DNA of 64,000 bases from Microvirga arsenatis (GCF_009910705.1 NZ_JAAAXJ010000002.1:186001-250000), one strand, 5' to 3'; positions 12,191-20,858 are shown, counted from the first letter of the stretch. Translations and numbers: made by a program. The notes: generated from the letters alone by a model not told the origin.

Positions 12191-12951
12191 CGTCTCCTTT
12201 CGATCTCACTGGAAAAGTCGCGATCGTCACCGGATCGAGCCGCGGCATCGGCCGTTCCATCGCAGAAACCATGGCCGCGCTCGGTGCGAAGGTCGTGGTG
12301 TCGAGCCGCAAGATCGAGGCCTGCGAGCCGGTGGTCGAAGGCATCCGCGAGAAGGGCGGCGAGGCCGTCGCCATCCCCTGCAACATCTCGCGCAAACCTG
12401 AAGTCGAGGCGCTCGTCGCGGGCACGCGGGAGTGCCTCGGCCCCATCGACATTCTGGTCTGCAATGCGGCGGTCAATCCGGTCTACGGCCCCATGAACCA
12501 ATTGAGCGACGAGGCCTTCGACAAGATCATGGGCGCCAACGTGAAGAGCAATCTTTGGCTCTGCAACCTCGTCATGCCGGAGATGGCCGAGCGGGGCGGC
12601 GGCGCGGTGGTGATCGTCTCGTCCATCGCGGGCCTGCGCGGCACGGGCGTCATCGGGGGCTACGGCATCTCCAAGGCGGCCGATTTCGCGCTGGCCCGCA
12701 ACCTCGCCGTGGAATGGGGACCGCAGAACGTGCGCATCAACTGCATCGCGCCAGGCCTGATCAAGACGGATTTCGCGCGCGCCCTGTGGGAGGATCCGCA
12801 GGCGTTGGAGCAGCGCAACAGCCAGACGCCCCTGCGCCGCATCGGCACGCCGGACGAGATCGGCCCGGTGGCCGCCTTTCTGGCCTCGTCGGCCTCAAGC
12901 TTCATGACGGGCCAGACCGTGATCGTCGACGGTGGGGTCACGATCGCATGA
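12187..12951 (+). CDS. SDR family oxidoreductase
   Basis: This 254-residue short-chain dehydrogenase/reductase has the cofactor loop TGSSRGIG (15-22), NAA (93-95), Ser145/146, and the catalytic pair Tyr159/Lys163 (YGISK). The start is the ATG overlapping the stop of the preceding gene; longer readings upstream are only frame run-through. It closes the rightward operon. It probably acts on a hydroxyacyl/ketoacyl-CoA or a related alcohol; the substrate is not identifiable. Confidence 0.9.
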   Translation: MTSPFDLTGKVAIVTGSSRGIGRSIAETMAALGAKVVVSSRKIEACEPVVEGIREKGGEAVAIPCNISRKPEVEALVAGTRECLGPIDILVCNAAVNPVYGPMNQLSDEAFDKIMGANVKSNLWLCNLVMPEMAERGGGAVVIVSSIAGLRGTGVIGGYGISKAADFALARNLAVEWGPQNVRINCIAPGLIKTDFARALWEDPQALEQRNSQTPLRRIGTPDEIGPVAAFLASSASSFMTGQTVIVDGGVTIA

Positions 12952-13018
12952 TCGGCGGGACGTGGAACAGGAGCACCGCATTCCCGTTCCTATGATGATT
13001 CCACTGCCCGATGAGCCC

Positions 13019-13186
13019 ATGGGAAACCTGCTCCGCATCCTCCTTGCCATCCTCCTGCCCCCCGTCGGCGTGTTCTTCACGGTGGGCCTGGGCGGACAGT
13101 TCTGGCTCAACATCCTCCTGACGATCCTGGGATACATCCCCGGCATCGTTCACGCGGTCTGGATCATCGCGCGCCGGAACCGCTGA
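13019..13186 (+). CDS. Pmp3/YqaE (UPF0057) small membrane protein
   Basis: The reading from ATG 13019 gives 55 residues that match the Pmp3 family in length and pattern. There are two hydrophobic helices: the first contains LLAILLPPVGVF, and the second LNILLTILGYIPGIVHA is followed by ARR. Members are stress-related proteolipids of the inner membrane. In-frame ATGs at 12992 and 12995 would add about nine residues. The family length favours 13019, but no strong ribosome site decides it. Confidence 0.8.
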   Translation: MGNLLRILLAILLPPVGVFFTVGLGGQFWLNILLTILGYIPGIVHAVWIIARRNR

Positions 13187-13315
13187 CCCGATCTCCATGC
13201 CCGTAAGGCTGGGCGCCTCCAGACGGAAGCGCGGCATATACTTTGGGAATACGCCCGAGGAGAGTGCCGGATCGCCGGATGAAGCCTTGTGACGTAGGGT
13301 CATGAACCGCTATGA

Positions 13316-14887
13316 ATGAGCATCGCTCAAGCTTCCCCTCCACCATCCGCGGTTCCCATGGCCTATGTTCAGTTCTACGACGGCCTTCCCTTCGGCTGCC
13401 GCCTGGCCGATCTGTTCGCCAGTCCCGCCTCGGGAATCAGCCTGACGGCGACCATCACCCCGAACCTCGCTTCCTTCGAGGTTGCCTCGAGCCGAGGCCG
13501 CGTGCCGGTGACCTATTATGGCCCCTCCTTGTCCATGAACCAGGGCTCGGTCGCGGCCATGACGTTCGGCTTTGACTCAAATCCGTGGATCGTCTACGGC
13601 AGCGCCTCCTCTCCCCTCGCGCAGTTTTCCTACTCGGGCGGACTCGCCGCGTTCCATGCCGGCGGTGCCGCGGCGGCAGCGCTCGTCATGGCGGGCGCCG
13701 ACTATCTGCAGGGCTCGTCCAACGGCGATTTTCTGGAGGGCTACGGCGGCGACGACACCCTCAACGGCGGGCGCGGCGCCGACACGATGGCCGGCGGCAT
13801 CGGCAACGATCTCTACTTCGTCAGCGACATGGGCGACCGCATCTTCGAGGCGTTCGACGGCGGCATCGATACGGTCGTCACGCGCATCGGCTATACGCTG
13901 TCCAAGTCAAGCCACATCGAGGTTCTGCAGGCCGCGACCGGGCGCACCGCCCTTGCGCTCACCGGCAACGCCTATGCCAACCACATCATCGGCAACAGCG
14001 GAAAGAACCTCATCGACGGCGCTGGCGGGGCCGACACCCTGGCGGGCGGCGCAGGCAACGATACTTACCGGGTCGGCAGCACCAGCGCCGTCGTCCTTGA
14101 GAGCGCCGGAGAGGGCGCCGACACGATCCTGGCGCGCTCGAACTTCACCCTGTCCGGGGGCAGCGCCGTGGAAAAGCTGGTCGCCGAGGGCAAGCGCGGG
14201 CTGCGCCTTGCAGGCAACGAACTCAACAACACCGTCGTCGGCAACAATGCGGGCAATGTGATCGACGGAATGGGAGGACGGGACACCGTTTATGGCGGCA
14301 CCGGGCGCGACGTCATTCGAGGCGGCGAGGGACGCGACGCGCTCTATGGCGGCGACGGAGCAGACCGTCTCTACGGCGAGAACGGCGACGACATTCTCTA
14401 TGGCGGCCCGAGCAACGGCATTCTCTGGGGCGGCGCCGGCAACGACAGGATCTACGGTTCCTGGAACAACGACAGCCTGCGCGGAGAGGCCGGAAGCGAC
14501 AGGCTCTTCGGCGACACCGGGAATGACGTTCTGTCCGGCGGCGAGGGTCGCGACAGGATCTCCAGCGGAGAGGGCTACGACCGCTTCGTCTTCGACACGC
14601 CGCTGGACTCCCGCACCAACGTGGACACCCTGGTCGACCTCAACCCCTGGGCCGACCAGGTCCGCCTGAAGCTGTCGGTCTTCAGCGAGATCGGCAGGAC
14701 GGGCAAGCTGAGCGCCAGCCGCTTCTGGATCGGCGACGAGGCCCACACAAAATCACACCGGATCATCTACGACAAGGATTCGGGCAGCTTGTACTACGAC
14801 CCCGACGGCACCGGATCGGCGTTGCAGATCAAGTTTGCCAGCGTCGGAAAACTGGAGCTGAGCGCCTCCGCCTTCGTGGTCTTCTGA
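13316..14887 (+). CDS. Secreted RTX-type calcium-binding protein
   Basis: This 523-residue protein has no Sec signal. It contains glycine/aspartate nonapeptide repeats (GGxGxDxxx) near residues 135-165, 235-260 and densely at 310-420, which form calcium-binding beta-rolls. It ends with a module (from FVFDTPLDSRTNVD to the terminal ASAFVVF) expected to be the type I secretion signal. An internal ATG at 13358 is an alternative start. The same end module occurs in the large RTX protein at 45938-49423. No type I secretion ATPase, adaptor or TolC gene lies in the window. The role after export is unknown. Confidence 0.87.
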   Translation: MSIAQASPPPSAVPMAYVQFYDGLPFGCRLADLFASPASGISLTATITPNLASFEVASSRGRVPVTYYGPSLSMNQGSVAAMTFGFDSNPWIVYGSASSPLAQFSYSGGLAAFHAGGAAAAALVMAGADYLQGSSNGDFLEGYGGDDTLNGGRGADTMAGGIGNDLYFVSDMGDRIFEAFDGGIDTVVTRIGYTLSKSSHIEVLQAATGRTALALTGNAYANHIIGNSGKNLIDGAGGADTLAGGAGNDTYRVGSTSAVVLESAGEGADTILARSNFTLSGGSAVEKLVAEGKRGLRLAGNELNNTVVGNNAGNVIDGMGGRDTVYGGTGRDVIRGGEGRDALYGGDGADRLYGENGDDILYGGPSNGILWGGAGNDRIYGSWNNDSLRGEAGSDRLFGDTGNDVLSGGEGRDRISSGEGYDRFVFDTPLDSRTNVDTLVDLNPWADQVRLKLSVFSEIGRTGKLSASRFWIGDEAHTKSHRIIYDKDSGSLYYDPDGTGSALQIKFASVGKLELSASAFVVF

Positions 14888-14956
14888 CCGGCTCCGGCGC
14901 GGCCGGATCGCCCTGGCTGCCAGGCGAGGGACCGAATGGAGCGATGCTTTAGTAAA

Positions 14957-15033
14957 TGGCGCACCCGACACGATTCGAACGTGTGACCTTTGCCTTCGGA
15001 GGGCAACGCTCTATCCAGCTGAGCTACGGGTGC
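14957..15033 (-). tRNA. tRNA-Arg (anticodon CCG)
   Basis: On the minus strand the 77-base sequence folds as a cloverleaf. The acceptor stem is GCACCCG with CGGGTGC. The D arm carries AGCTCAGCTGGATAGAGC. The anticodon stem TTGCC/GGCAA encloses loop CTCCGAA, so the anticodon is CCG. The T loop is TTCGAAT, the discriminator is G and CCA is encoded. It reads the CGG arginine codon. Confidence 0.97.
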
Positions 15034-15094
15034 TTTGCGGCGATGGGCCTGGTTCTTCCCTACCCGATTACGGCTTCCAGGGCAACCTCTGAGG

Positions 15095-15859
15095 TCACGG
15101 GGCCTGCCGGGATGAGCTTCCCGTGGGCGGGAGGACCAGGGACAGATCCGCCTCTCCGAGCTGCCGGTACTGGCCCGGCTCCAGATCCTCCGGCAGGTCG
15201 AGCGCCCCGATCCGGTTCCGATGCAGGGCCGTCACATGGTTGCCCACGGCGGCGAACATGCGCCGGACCTGATGGTAGCGCCCCTCCGTCACCGTCACAT
15301 GGGCGCTGGTCGGGGAGAGCACCTCCAGCCGCGCCGGCAGGAGCGGCTTGTCCTCGCCCTCGAGCATCAGGGTTCCCGAGGCGAAGATCTCCCCCTCGTC
15401 TCCCTTCAGGGGACGATCGAGGGTCACGTGGTAGCGCTTGGGAATGCTGGCGCGGGGCGAGATGATCCGGTGCAGGAGGCTGCCGTCATCGGTCATCAGC
15501 AGCAGGCCGGAGGTCTCCTTGTCGAGCCGCCCCACGGTTGAGAGTGCGGGATCGCGCCGGCGCCAGCGCTCGGGCAGCAGACCGTAGACCAGGGGTCCGG
15601 CCTCCTTGTGCGAGCAGGTGACGCCGAGAGGCTTGTGCAGCATCAGCACCAGGCCTGGCGGGGGATCGAGGGGCCTGCCCTGGACCTGCATCCGCTCCGG
15701 GAGATCGCGGGTTACGGCGATGCGCTGATCGGGATCCTCGATCTCGATCCCATCCAGCACGACCAGCCCGGCATGGACGAGCTGCTGAACCTCGCGGCGG
15801 GAGCCGTAGCCCAGATTGGCCAGGAGCCGGTCGAGGCGCAGGGTCGGAATCTTGCTCAT
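15095..15859 (-). CDS. rsuA: Pseudouridine synthase, RsuA/RluB/E/F family
   Basis: The 254-residue enzyme isomerises a uridine in rRNA. The N-terminal S4 RNA-binding domain is at about 6-50 (RLDRLLANLGYGSRREV). The catalytic motif GRLDKETSG carries Asp113, and the C-terminal segment EGRYHQVRRMFAAVG is typical of the RsuA family. Length and the LHKPLGV motif suggest 16S U516 specificity (RsuA), but RluB/E/F-type specificity is not excluded. Its start overlaps the stop of the upstream RsmC-like gene by four bases, making a two-gene rRNA modification operon. Confidence 0.88.
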   Translation of the reverse strand: MSKIPTLRLDRLLANLGYGSRREVQQLVHAGLVVLDGIEIEDPDQRIAVTRDLPERMQVQGRPLDPPPGLVLMLHKPLGVTCSHKEAGPLVYGLLPERWRRRDPALSTVGRLDKETSGLLLMTDDGSLLHRIISPRASIPKRYHVTLDRPLKGDEGEIFASGTLMLEGEDKPLLPARLEVLSPTSAHVTVTEGRYHQVRRMFAAVGNHVTALHRNRIGALDLPEDLEPGQYRQLGEADLSLVLPPTGSSSRQAP

Positions 15860-16869
15860 CGAAGGGCCTCGTGGATCTTGTAGCCGGATGCCTCAAGCGT
15901 TGGGGTCACGCGCCGGAACAGGGGCTTCAGCACGGCCTCGTAGGGAAGGTGCCGGTTGGCCACGAGCCACAGCACGCCGCCGGGGCGCAGAGACTCCGCC
16001 GCCTGGCGGATGAAGCTCTGGCCGAGGGACCGGTCCTCGGCTCCGCCATCGTGGAAAGGCGGGTTCATCACCACGAAGTCGAGGCCCTTGAGCCCCGTGC
16101 CGGAGCGGACATCCGTCCAGCGCAGCGCGGCGCGCGGATCGGCGATGTTGCGCCCGGCCATGGCGACGGCGCGGCGGTCGATGTCGAGCATCGTCAGATG
16201 CTCGACCTTGGGGGAGGCCAGGATCGTGCGGGCGAGAATGCCGATGCCGCAGCCGAGATCCGCGCCGCGGCCGGCAAGAGCCGGCAGGGTCTGCGCCAGG
16301 AGGGCACTGCCGGGATCGATTCGGTTCCAGCTGAACACGCCGGGCCAGGTCCACAGGTTCAGCGCCTCGTCGAGTCGGGGACCGCCCTCGGCGAGGGCCT
16401 CCCCGATCCCGGTGAGGCGCTCCGGCCGCTCGGCCGTGCAGATGCGATGGTGCCGGCGCGAGACCTCGCCGGCCTCGCAGCCGAATTCCCGAAGCTCCTT
16501 GGCGATCCGGGAGCCGCCCTTGTCCTTCGCCGCCAGTACGGTCAGGGAGCCGCCAGGGGCCAGCGCCCGGAGAGCCAGCGCCACCGTATAGCGCCGCTCC
16601 ACGGTGCCCGGAGGCGCCAGCACGAGCATGCTGTCGAGGGAGCCCTCAGGCTGCTCCTCGAGCGCTGCGGAACCGGGGATCAGGGGTGAGAACTGGATTG
16701 CGCCCTCCGGCGCCTCGGCCAGTTCGGCCGGTGGCGTTCCATAAACGCCGCTTCGGATCGGATCGTGCAAGGTCTGAAGGTCCACGCTGAACGCCAGCGT
16801 TCTTAGACGGCCGCGGCCCGAAAGGTAAGCCTCAACGGCCCTTGTGGGCCCGCTCCGCACCGGCCGCAC
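15856..16869 (-). CDS. rsmC: Class I SAM methyltransferase, RsmC-like (16S rRNA guanine-N2)
   Basis: This 337-residue protein has a degenerate N-terminal half and a C-terminal methyltransferase half. The SAM loop is LGCGIGILA and the catalytic NPPF motif is at 269-272 (VVMNPPFHDGG), as in RsmC/RlmG enzymes that methylate guanine N2 in rRNA. The ATG start overlaps the preceding small gene by 38 bases. A GTG start further in is possible. It is translationally coupled to the pseudouridine synthase downstream, which supports an rRNA role. Confidence 0.8.
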   Translation of the reverse strand: MRPVRSGPTRAVEAYLSGRGRLRTLAFSVDLQTLHDPIRSGVYGTPPAELAEAPEGAIQFSPLIPGSAALEEQPEGSLDSMLVLAPPGTVERRYTVALALRALAPGGSLTVLAAKDKGGSRIAKELREFGCEAGEVSRRHHRICTAERPERLTGIGEALAEGGPRLDEALNLWTWPGVFSWNRIDPGSALLAQTLPALAGRGADLGCGIGILARTILASPKVEHLTMLDIDRRAVAMAGRNIADPRAALRWTDVRSGTGLKGLDFVVMNPPFHDGGAEDRSLGQSFIRQAAESLRPGGVLWLVANRHLPYEAVLKPLFRRVTPTLEASGYKIHEALR

Positions 16870-17050
16870 GGATCTCCGATTCGCCGACGGCGCGCTGGGA
16901 ACCGCTCACCGTATCCCTGATGCGGTAGCCCCGCTCCCCGCGGCTGTCCTCGGGCATGAGGCGAACGATCTCGTAAGTGCCGCTCGTGCGGTCGGCAAAA
17001 TGCGCCGCCGCGGCGTTGACCAGTTGGCCCATGGAATACTTGTGCGTCAT
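16832..17050 (-). CDS. Small conserved hypothetical protein (72 aa)
   Basis: The reading starts at ATG 17050 after a good GGAGAG site and gives 72 residues beginning MTHKYSMGQLVNAA. A central motif YEIVRLMPEDSRGERGYRIRD suggests a small beta-rich fold. I recognise the general look of short Rhizobiales proteins that pair with stress genes but cannot name a function. It follows the cold shock gene on the same strand, separated by hairpins. Confidence 0.7.
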   Translation of the reverse strand: MTHKYSMGQLVNAAAAHFADRTSGTYEIVRLMPEDSRGERGYRIRDTVSGSQRAVGESEIRAAGAERAHKGR

Positions 17051-17073
17051 GCGTCTCTCCTCAGGAAGCAGAA

Positions 17074-17098
17074 AGCCGCCCCGTGAGGAGCGGCTTCG
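17074..17098 (-). terminator. Putative terminator downstream of cspA
   Basis: On the minus strand AGCCGCTCC pairs with GGGGCGGCT (one wobble) around a short loop, followed by TTTCTG. A second, very GC-rich hairpin (GCGGCGCGC/GCGCGCCGC, loop GAA) lies just upstream at about 17103-17123. Both fit the end of the cold shock transcript. Confidence 0.5.
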
Positions 17099-17144
17099 CC
17101 GGGCGGCGCGCGAAGCGCGCCGCTCGTCTGCATGTAGACGGCCA

Positions 17145-17354
17145 TTACGCCGTCTGGATGTTGTTGACGGCGACCTTGCCGGAACGACGATCCTCGGCGG
17201 TGTCGAAGGACACCTTCTGGCCTTCGCGCAGGCCGCGCAGGCCAGCCCTCTCAAGAGCCGTGGCGTGGACGAACACGTCCTTCTCGCCGTTGTCGGGCTG
17301 GATGAAGCCGAAGCCCTTTTGGTCGTTGTAGAATTTCACGGTGCCCGTAATCAT
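17145..17354 (-). CDS. cspA: Cold shock protein, CspA family
   Basis: The 69-residue single cold-shock domain protein has RNP1 (KGFGFIQ, about 13-19) and RNP2 (DVFVHAT), plus the usual VKFYN start and a basic tail. It binds single-stranded RNA/DNA and acts as an RNA chaperone. An upstream spacer of about 240 bases leaves room for the long structured 5' leader common to such genes. GC-rich hairpins lie beyond the stop. Confidence 0.95.
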   Translation of the reverse strand: MITGTVKFYNDQKGFGFIQPDNGEKDVFVHATALERAGLRGLREGQKVSFDTAEDRRSGKVAVNNIQTA

Positions 17355-17592
17355 GGGAATATCCTTGGTCTGTCAGTGTCAGTGCACGTGGGCATGAGGG
17401 CGCGCAGACGCGCGACCTTGCACCCGTTTCGTCGATGTTTGGGAAGAGTTGTCTGAACGTGCGCCTGGCATGCCAAGGCGAAACGGCCCGATTGTCCGGC
17501 CAAATGTCGATAAGAATGACTTAGTGCTCCCTTACGGCGAATACAAGGCATGATTCCGGAAAAGGTTGAAAGCCCCGCCGGCGGGCGCCGCA

Positions 17593-17946
17593 TCAATAGC
17601 GCAGGCGCAGGGCGCGAATCTCGCCGGCGGCCGTCGGATCCGCGCAGGTGATCCGGGCCCTCGGACAGGCGGAGACATAGGCCGGGGTGGGGCAATAGGT
17701 CTGCACGAAGCTTTCGTCGATGGCGCAGGTCACGTGCACCCGGTAGCCGCGCCGTGCTGCGCCCGGTCCCATATGCACGACGGAATAGCCAAGCCCCTGA
17801 TCGGCGAGCCTTGCGATGGGGCGGTCGGGCTGGACAAGGACGGTTCGGGCCTGGGCGACCCTCGCCGACCTTGTCACGTCGGCGCCCTGAGCCGCCGGGG
17901 CCAGAAGAACGGTTGCTAGGATGGTCCCGACCAATAGCTGTCTCAT
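17593..17946 (-). CDS. Secreted hypothetical protein with four cysteines
   Basis: The 117-residue product has an N-terminal signal peptide (LLVGTILATVLLAPAAQGA, cleavage near residue 21). The mature domain has Cys74, Cys85, Cys94 and Cys101, which could form two disulfides in the periplasm. I do not recognise the family. It stands alone between the cspA leader and a promoter-sized gap. Confidence 0.65.
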   Translation of the reverse strand: MRQLLVGTILATVLLAPAAQGADVTRSARVAQARTVLVQPDRPIARLADQGLGYSVVHMGPGAARRGYRVHVTCAIDESFVQTYCPTPAYVSACPRARITCADPTAAGEIRALRLRY

Positions 17947-18160
17947 GCTGGCCTCACCGGAATATCATGCGGAGCAGGCGGGCTGTGCCGCCACGCCGGT
18001 GGGTTAATGCACAGCCCAGCTTCGGGATCCCGTCCGGCCGCCTGCACGAAGGATTAACCACAGCCGCCGGTCCCGGGCGCTGCCCTGCCGGATTTAAGCA
18101 ACCGGTAGGATCTTTGGCCCGATAACCGCCTCGAACGAGTTGTGAACCGATCAGGATCCC

Positions 18161-18451
18161 ATGCACCACATTCATCTCGCTGAGGGTATGCGGCTTCGCT
18201 TTCCGGCGCGCAGCGCCGATTTCGACCAGGGTGTCGAAGTCGGCATCGTGGCGGCCCTGATGAGCCAGGATCTGACGGAGTTCACCCGCCGCATCTCGAA
18301 GGACAACCTGGGCCAAGTGCGGGCGCTGGTGGAGCAGTTTGGCTACCGGCTGGTGGAAGGCGCGGCCGACGAGGATTTCGTGGAGCTCAACTTCTACAGC
18401 CGCACCGCGCGCCCGCGCCTGCGGGTCGTCCACTCGAGCGCGTCAGCCTGA
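18161..18451 (+). CDS. Conserved hypothetical protein (96 aa)
   Basis: This small soluble protein has no signal peptide or membrane segment. It contains a helical stretch (VGIVAALMSQDLTEFTRRISKDN) and a two-strand C-terminal region. Codon use looks coding. Its 3' end overlaps the convergent DMT transporter gene by 65 bases. Function is unknown. Confidence 0.6.
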   Translation: MHHIHLAEGMRLRFPARSADFDQGVEVGIVAALMSQDLTEFTRRISKDNLGQVRALVEQFGYRLVEGAADEDFVELNFYSRTARPRLRVVHSSASA

Positions 18452-19376
18452 ACAGCGCCCGCTGCCGCGCGCGCACCCGCTCGCGATAGGCCGTGTAGAG
18501 GCCGCTGAGCGCGATGATCCCCGCGCCGGCCACCGTCCAGGCATCCGGCACGGAGCCGAAGGCCAGATAGCCCAGCGTGCCGGCCCAGATGAGCTGGACA
18601 TAGGAGAACGGCGCGATCAGCGACGCATTGCCGTGGCGATAGGCCAGCACGATGAGCCAGTGCCCGATGGCGAAGAGGATGCCCATGGCGAGCCCCATGG
18701 CGATCTCGGCCGTGTCCGGCGTCACCCATGCGAAGGGCATCAGCGCGGAGAGCACGAAGGTGCCGACGAGCGACGACCAAGCCAGCGTCGTGAAGGCATG
18801 ATCGCCGCCGATCTTGCGGGTCACCACCGCGCCCACGGCCCAGCTCGACGCCGCGGCGATGGGCAGGAGCGCCGCAGCCTGGAAGGCGCCCGTTCCGGGG
18901 CGGATGACGACCATCACCCCGACGAAGCCGACGGCCGCCGCGGTCCAGCGCCGCCAGCCCACCGTCTCGCCCAGCACGACCACCGACAGCGCCATGATCA
19001 GGATGGGAGAGACGAAGAAGATCGCCGTGGCGTCGGCCACGGGAAGATAGGGGAGACTCGCGATGAACAGGAGGGAAGAGCCGACCATCCCCAGGCCCCG
19101 GATCGCCTGCAGCCCGGGCCGCCGGGAGCGCAGGAGCGTGGGCCCGCCCTTCGCCAGCACGACGGGAATCGCGACGAGGGCGAAGGTGACATAGCGCATC
19201 CAGGCCACCTCCGGCGGCGGCAGCGTGGACGCGAGCTGCTTGGTGATCACGTCCGCGACGGAGAAGACCACGGTGGAGGCGATCAGGAACAGGATGCCCC
19301 GCAGGGGAGAGGAAGCCGTCTGGCCGGAGGGCTCCACAGGAGCCGCATGCGTCCTGGCGGCGGGGGTGGCGGTCAT
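18387..19376 (-). CDS. DMT/EamA family transporter
   Basis: This 329-residue inner-membrane protein shows about ten hydrophobic helices arranged as two EamA repeats (first around GILFLIASTVVFSVADVITK, second from AAALLPIAAASSWAVGAVV). Such proteins usually export metabolites or amino acids. ATG 19376 is chosen because it begins the family-like sequence. It has almost no ribosome site and instead overlaps, as ATGA, the stop of a short upstream reading frame. A terminator-like hairpin sits immediately before the start, so expression is probably controlled by attenuation. Confidence 0.88.
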   Translation of the reverse strand: MTATPAARTHAAPVEPSGQTASSPLRGILFLIASTVVFSVADVITKQLASTLPPPEVAWMRYVTFALVAIPVVLAKGGPTLLRSRRPGLQAIRGLGMVGSSLLFIASLPYLPVADATAIFFVSPILIMALSVVVLGETVGWRRWTAAAVGFVGVMVVIRPGTGAFQAAALLPIAAASSWAVGAVVTRKIGGDHAFTTLAWSSLVGTFVLSALMPFAWVTPDTAEIAMGLAMGILFAIGHWLIVLAYRHGNASLIAPFSYVQLIWAGTLGYLAFGSVPDAWTVAGAGIIALSGLYTAYRERVRARQRALFRLTRSSGRPAGAGARCGCRS

Positions 19377-19456
19377 GAGGAGCTCAAAAAAAGAGGGCTC
19401 GTGCGGGGGCGCAACGAGCCCGAGGATCTCGAGAAAGAGGAGGTGATGGGCTCCAT
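19373..19456 (-). CDS. Possible leader peptide upstream of the DMT transporter
   Basis: A 27-codon frame from ATG 19456 runs through the terminator-like hairpin and stops in TGA overlapping the transporter ATG. Ten of 27 residues are Ser, including SSFSRSSGS. An in-frame ATG at 19507 would make 44 residues. Coupling could explain the missing ribosome site of the transporter. Ser richness is common in non-coding frames of GC-rich genomes, so translation is uncertain. Confidence 0.3.
   Translation of the reverse strand: MEPITSSFSRSSGSLRPRTSPLFLSSS
19386..19421 (-). promoter_or_regulatory. Terminator-like hairpin in the DMT transporter leader (attenuator candidate)
   Basis: On the minus strand GGGCTCGT and CGC pair with GCG and ACGAGCCC (11 pairs, one bulge, four-base loop) at 19395-19421, followed by TCTTTTTTT. 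The T-tract ends ten bases before the transporter start codon. The gene on the other side is divergent, so this element can only act on the transporter's own transcript. It is therefore better read as an attenuator or riboswitch expression platform than as an ordinary gene-end terminator. Confidence 0.65.
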
Positions 19457-19613
19457 CAAAGGTCCGTTTCCGCTCCCGGAGAAGTGCAAACTCGGCAGAT
19501 GGTCCATGCTTTATGCGAATGGACCCCTTCGGCACCTGTCCTACTCTTGCGTCTTGAGCATAAGCTGGCGAGCCTCGACCCCGCGAGGGACCGCGGCCAG
19601 GTGGAAGAAACCC

Positions 19614-20858
19614 ATGCAGCATGACGCGCCCGCCACCCCGAGCCGCCTGGTCGGCGGGACTCCGGCCTTCCGCCGGCTGAACCTCGCCCTCTTCGCGGCC
19701 GGGTTCTCGACCTTCGCCATCCTCTACTGCGTCCAGCCCCTGCTGCCGGAATTCTCCCGCGAATTCGGGGTGAGCGCGGCCGCGAGCAGCCTCTCCCTGT
19801 CCCTTTCGACCGGGTTCCTGGCGGTGTCCATGCTCGTGGCGGGCTCCCTGTCCGAGGTCTGGGGGCGCAAGCCCGTGATGGTGGCCTCGCTTCTCGCCTC
19901 GGCCCTGCTCACCATCCTCTCCGCCGCTGCCCCGACCTGGACCGGCCTGCTGGTGGCGCGCATGCTGATCGGGGTCACGCTCAGCGGCCTCCCCGCGGTC
20001 GCCATGGCCTATGTGAGCGAGGAGGTGGACCCGAAATCCATCGGACTGGCCATGGGCCTCTTCATCGGGGGCAATGCGGTAGGCGGCATGGCGGGCCGCA
20101 TCATCAGCGGCGTGCTGACCGATCTCGGATCGTGGCGGCTGGCGATCGGGCTGATCGGGGCGGCGGGGCTCGCCGCGGCCCTTGCCGCATGGCGGAGCCT
20201 GCCGGCATCGGCCCATTTCCAGCCGCGCCGGGCCCATCCCGCCGAATTGCTGCGCTCCCTCCACGGGCACCTGCGCGACCCTGGCCTGCGCGCGCTGTTC
20301 GCGGAGGCTTTCCTGCTCATGGGCGGCTTCGTCACCCTCTACAACTATCTCGGCTACCGCCTCACGAAGCCGCCCTATTCCCTCAGCCAGAGCGCCATCG
20401 GCGCCATGTTCTCAGCCTACCTGATCGGCACCTGGAGTTCCGCCTGGATCGGGGCGCTGGCCGACCGGCTGGGCCGCCAGCGCGTGTTCTGGACGATGAT
20501 CGCCATCATGCTGGCCGGCGTGGCGCTGACGCTGTTCCAGCCTCTCGCGATGGTCCTGTTGGGCATCGTCGCCGTCACCTTCGGCTTCTTCGGCGGGCAT
20601 TCCATCGCCAGCAGCTGGGTGGGGAGCCGCGCCCCGACGGCCAAGGCACAGGCCTCGGCCCTCTACCTCTTCTGCTACTATCTCGGCTCGAGCACCGTCG
20701 GGACTCTCGGAGGCGTGTTCTGGACCCATGAGGGATGGCCAGGCGTGGCGGGTCTGGTGACAGGCCTGCTGATGGCAGCGCTGGCCCTGGCTTTCTGGCT
20801 GGCGAAGCTGCCGCCTCAGAGTCATGCAGCCGTTCCGGGAAGAGGCTATAGCAACTGA
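19614..20858 (+). CDS. MFS transporter (drug/metabolite exporter type)
   Basis: This 414-residue protein has twelve predicted hydrophobic helices. The MFS A-like motif is in the loop after helix 2 (GSLSEVWGRKPVM) and a second copy is near the middle (GALADRLGRQRVF). The general pattern resembles the YnfM/arabinose-efflux group. ATG 19614 begins just before a short hydrophilic N-terminus; the upstream open frame is leader DNA. It is divergent from the DMT transporter, so the pair may be two exporters sharing a control region. Confidence 0.88.
   Translation: MQHDAPATPSRLVGGTPAFRRLNLALFAAGFSTFAILYCVQPLLPEFSREFGVSAAASSLSLSLSTGFLAVSMLVAGSLSEVWGRKPVMVASLLASALLTILSAAAPTWTGLLVARMLIGVTLSGLPAVAMAYVSEEVDPKSIGLAMGLFIGGNAVGGMAGRIISGVLTDLGSWRLAIGLIGAAGLAAALAAWRSLPASAHFQPRRAHPAELLRSLHGHLRDPGLRALFAEAFLLMGGFVTLYNYLGYRLTKPPYSLSQSAIGAMFSAYLIGTWSSAWIGALADRLGRQRVFWTMIAIMLAGVALTLFQPLAMVLLGIVAVTFGFFGGHSIASSWVGSRAPTAKAQASALYLFCYYLGSSTVGTLGGVFWTHEGWPGVAGLVTGLLMAALALAFWLAKLPPQSHAAVPGRGYSN

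Noticed and set aside
13725-14560. Regular repeats in the RTX genes as a possible CRISPR or tandem DNA array
   Set aside because: The periodicity is that of 9-codon RTX repeats with varied bases; there are no identical repeats with unique spacers.
13585-14746. Alternative frames across the first RTX gene
   Set aside because: They mirror the glycine/aspartate repeats as Arg- or Thr/Ala-rich sequence and have no support of their own.
17103-17123. GCGGCGCGC/GCGCGCCGC hairpin as a regulatory RNA
   Set aside because: It is a simple GC-rich stem in the cspA 3' region with no further structure; most likely part of the transcript end.
16969-17456. Plus-strand frame across cspA and the small gene
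   Set aside because: It is antisense to the cold shock gene, which is unmistakable, and the translation has no features.
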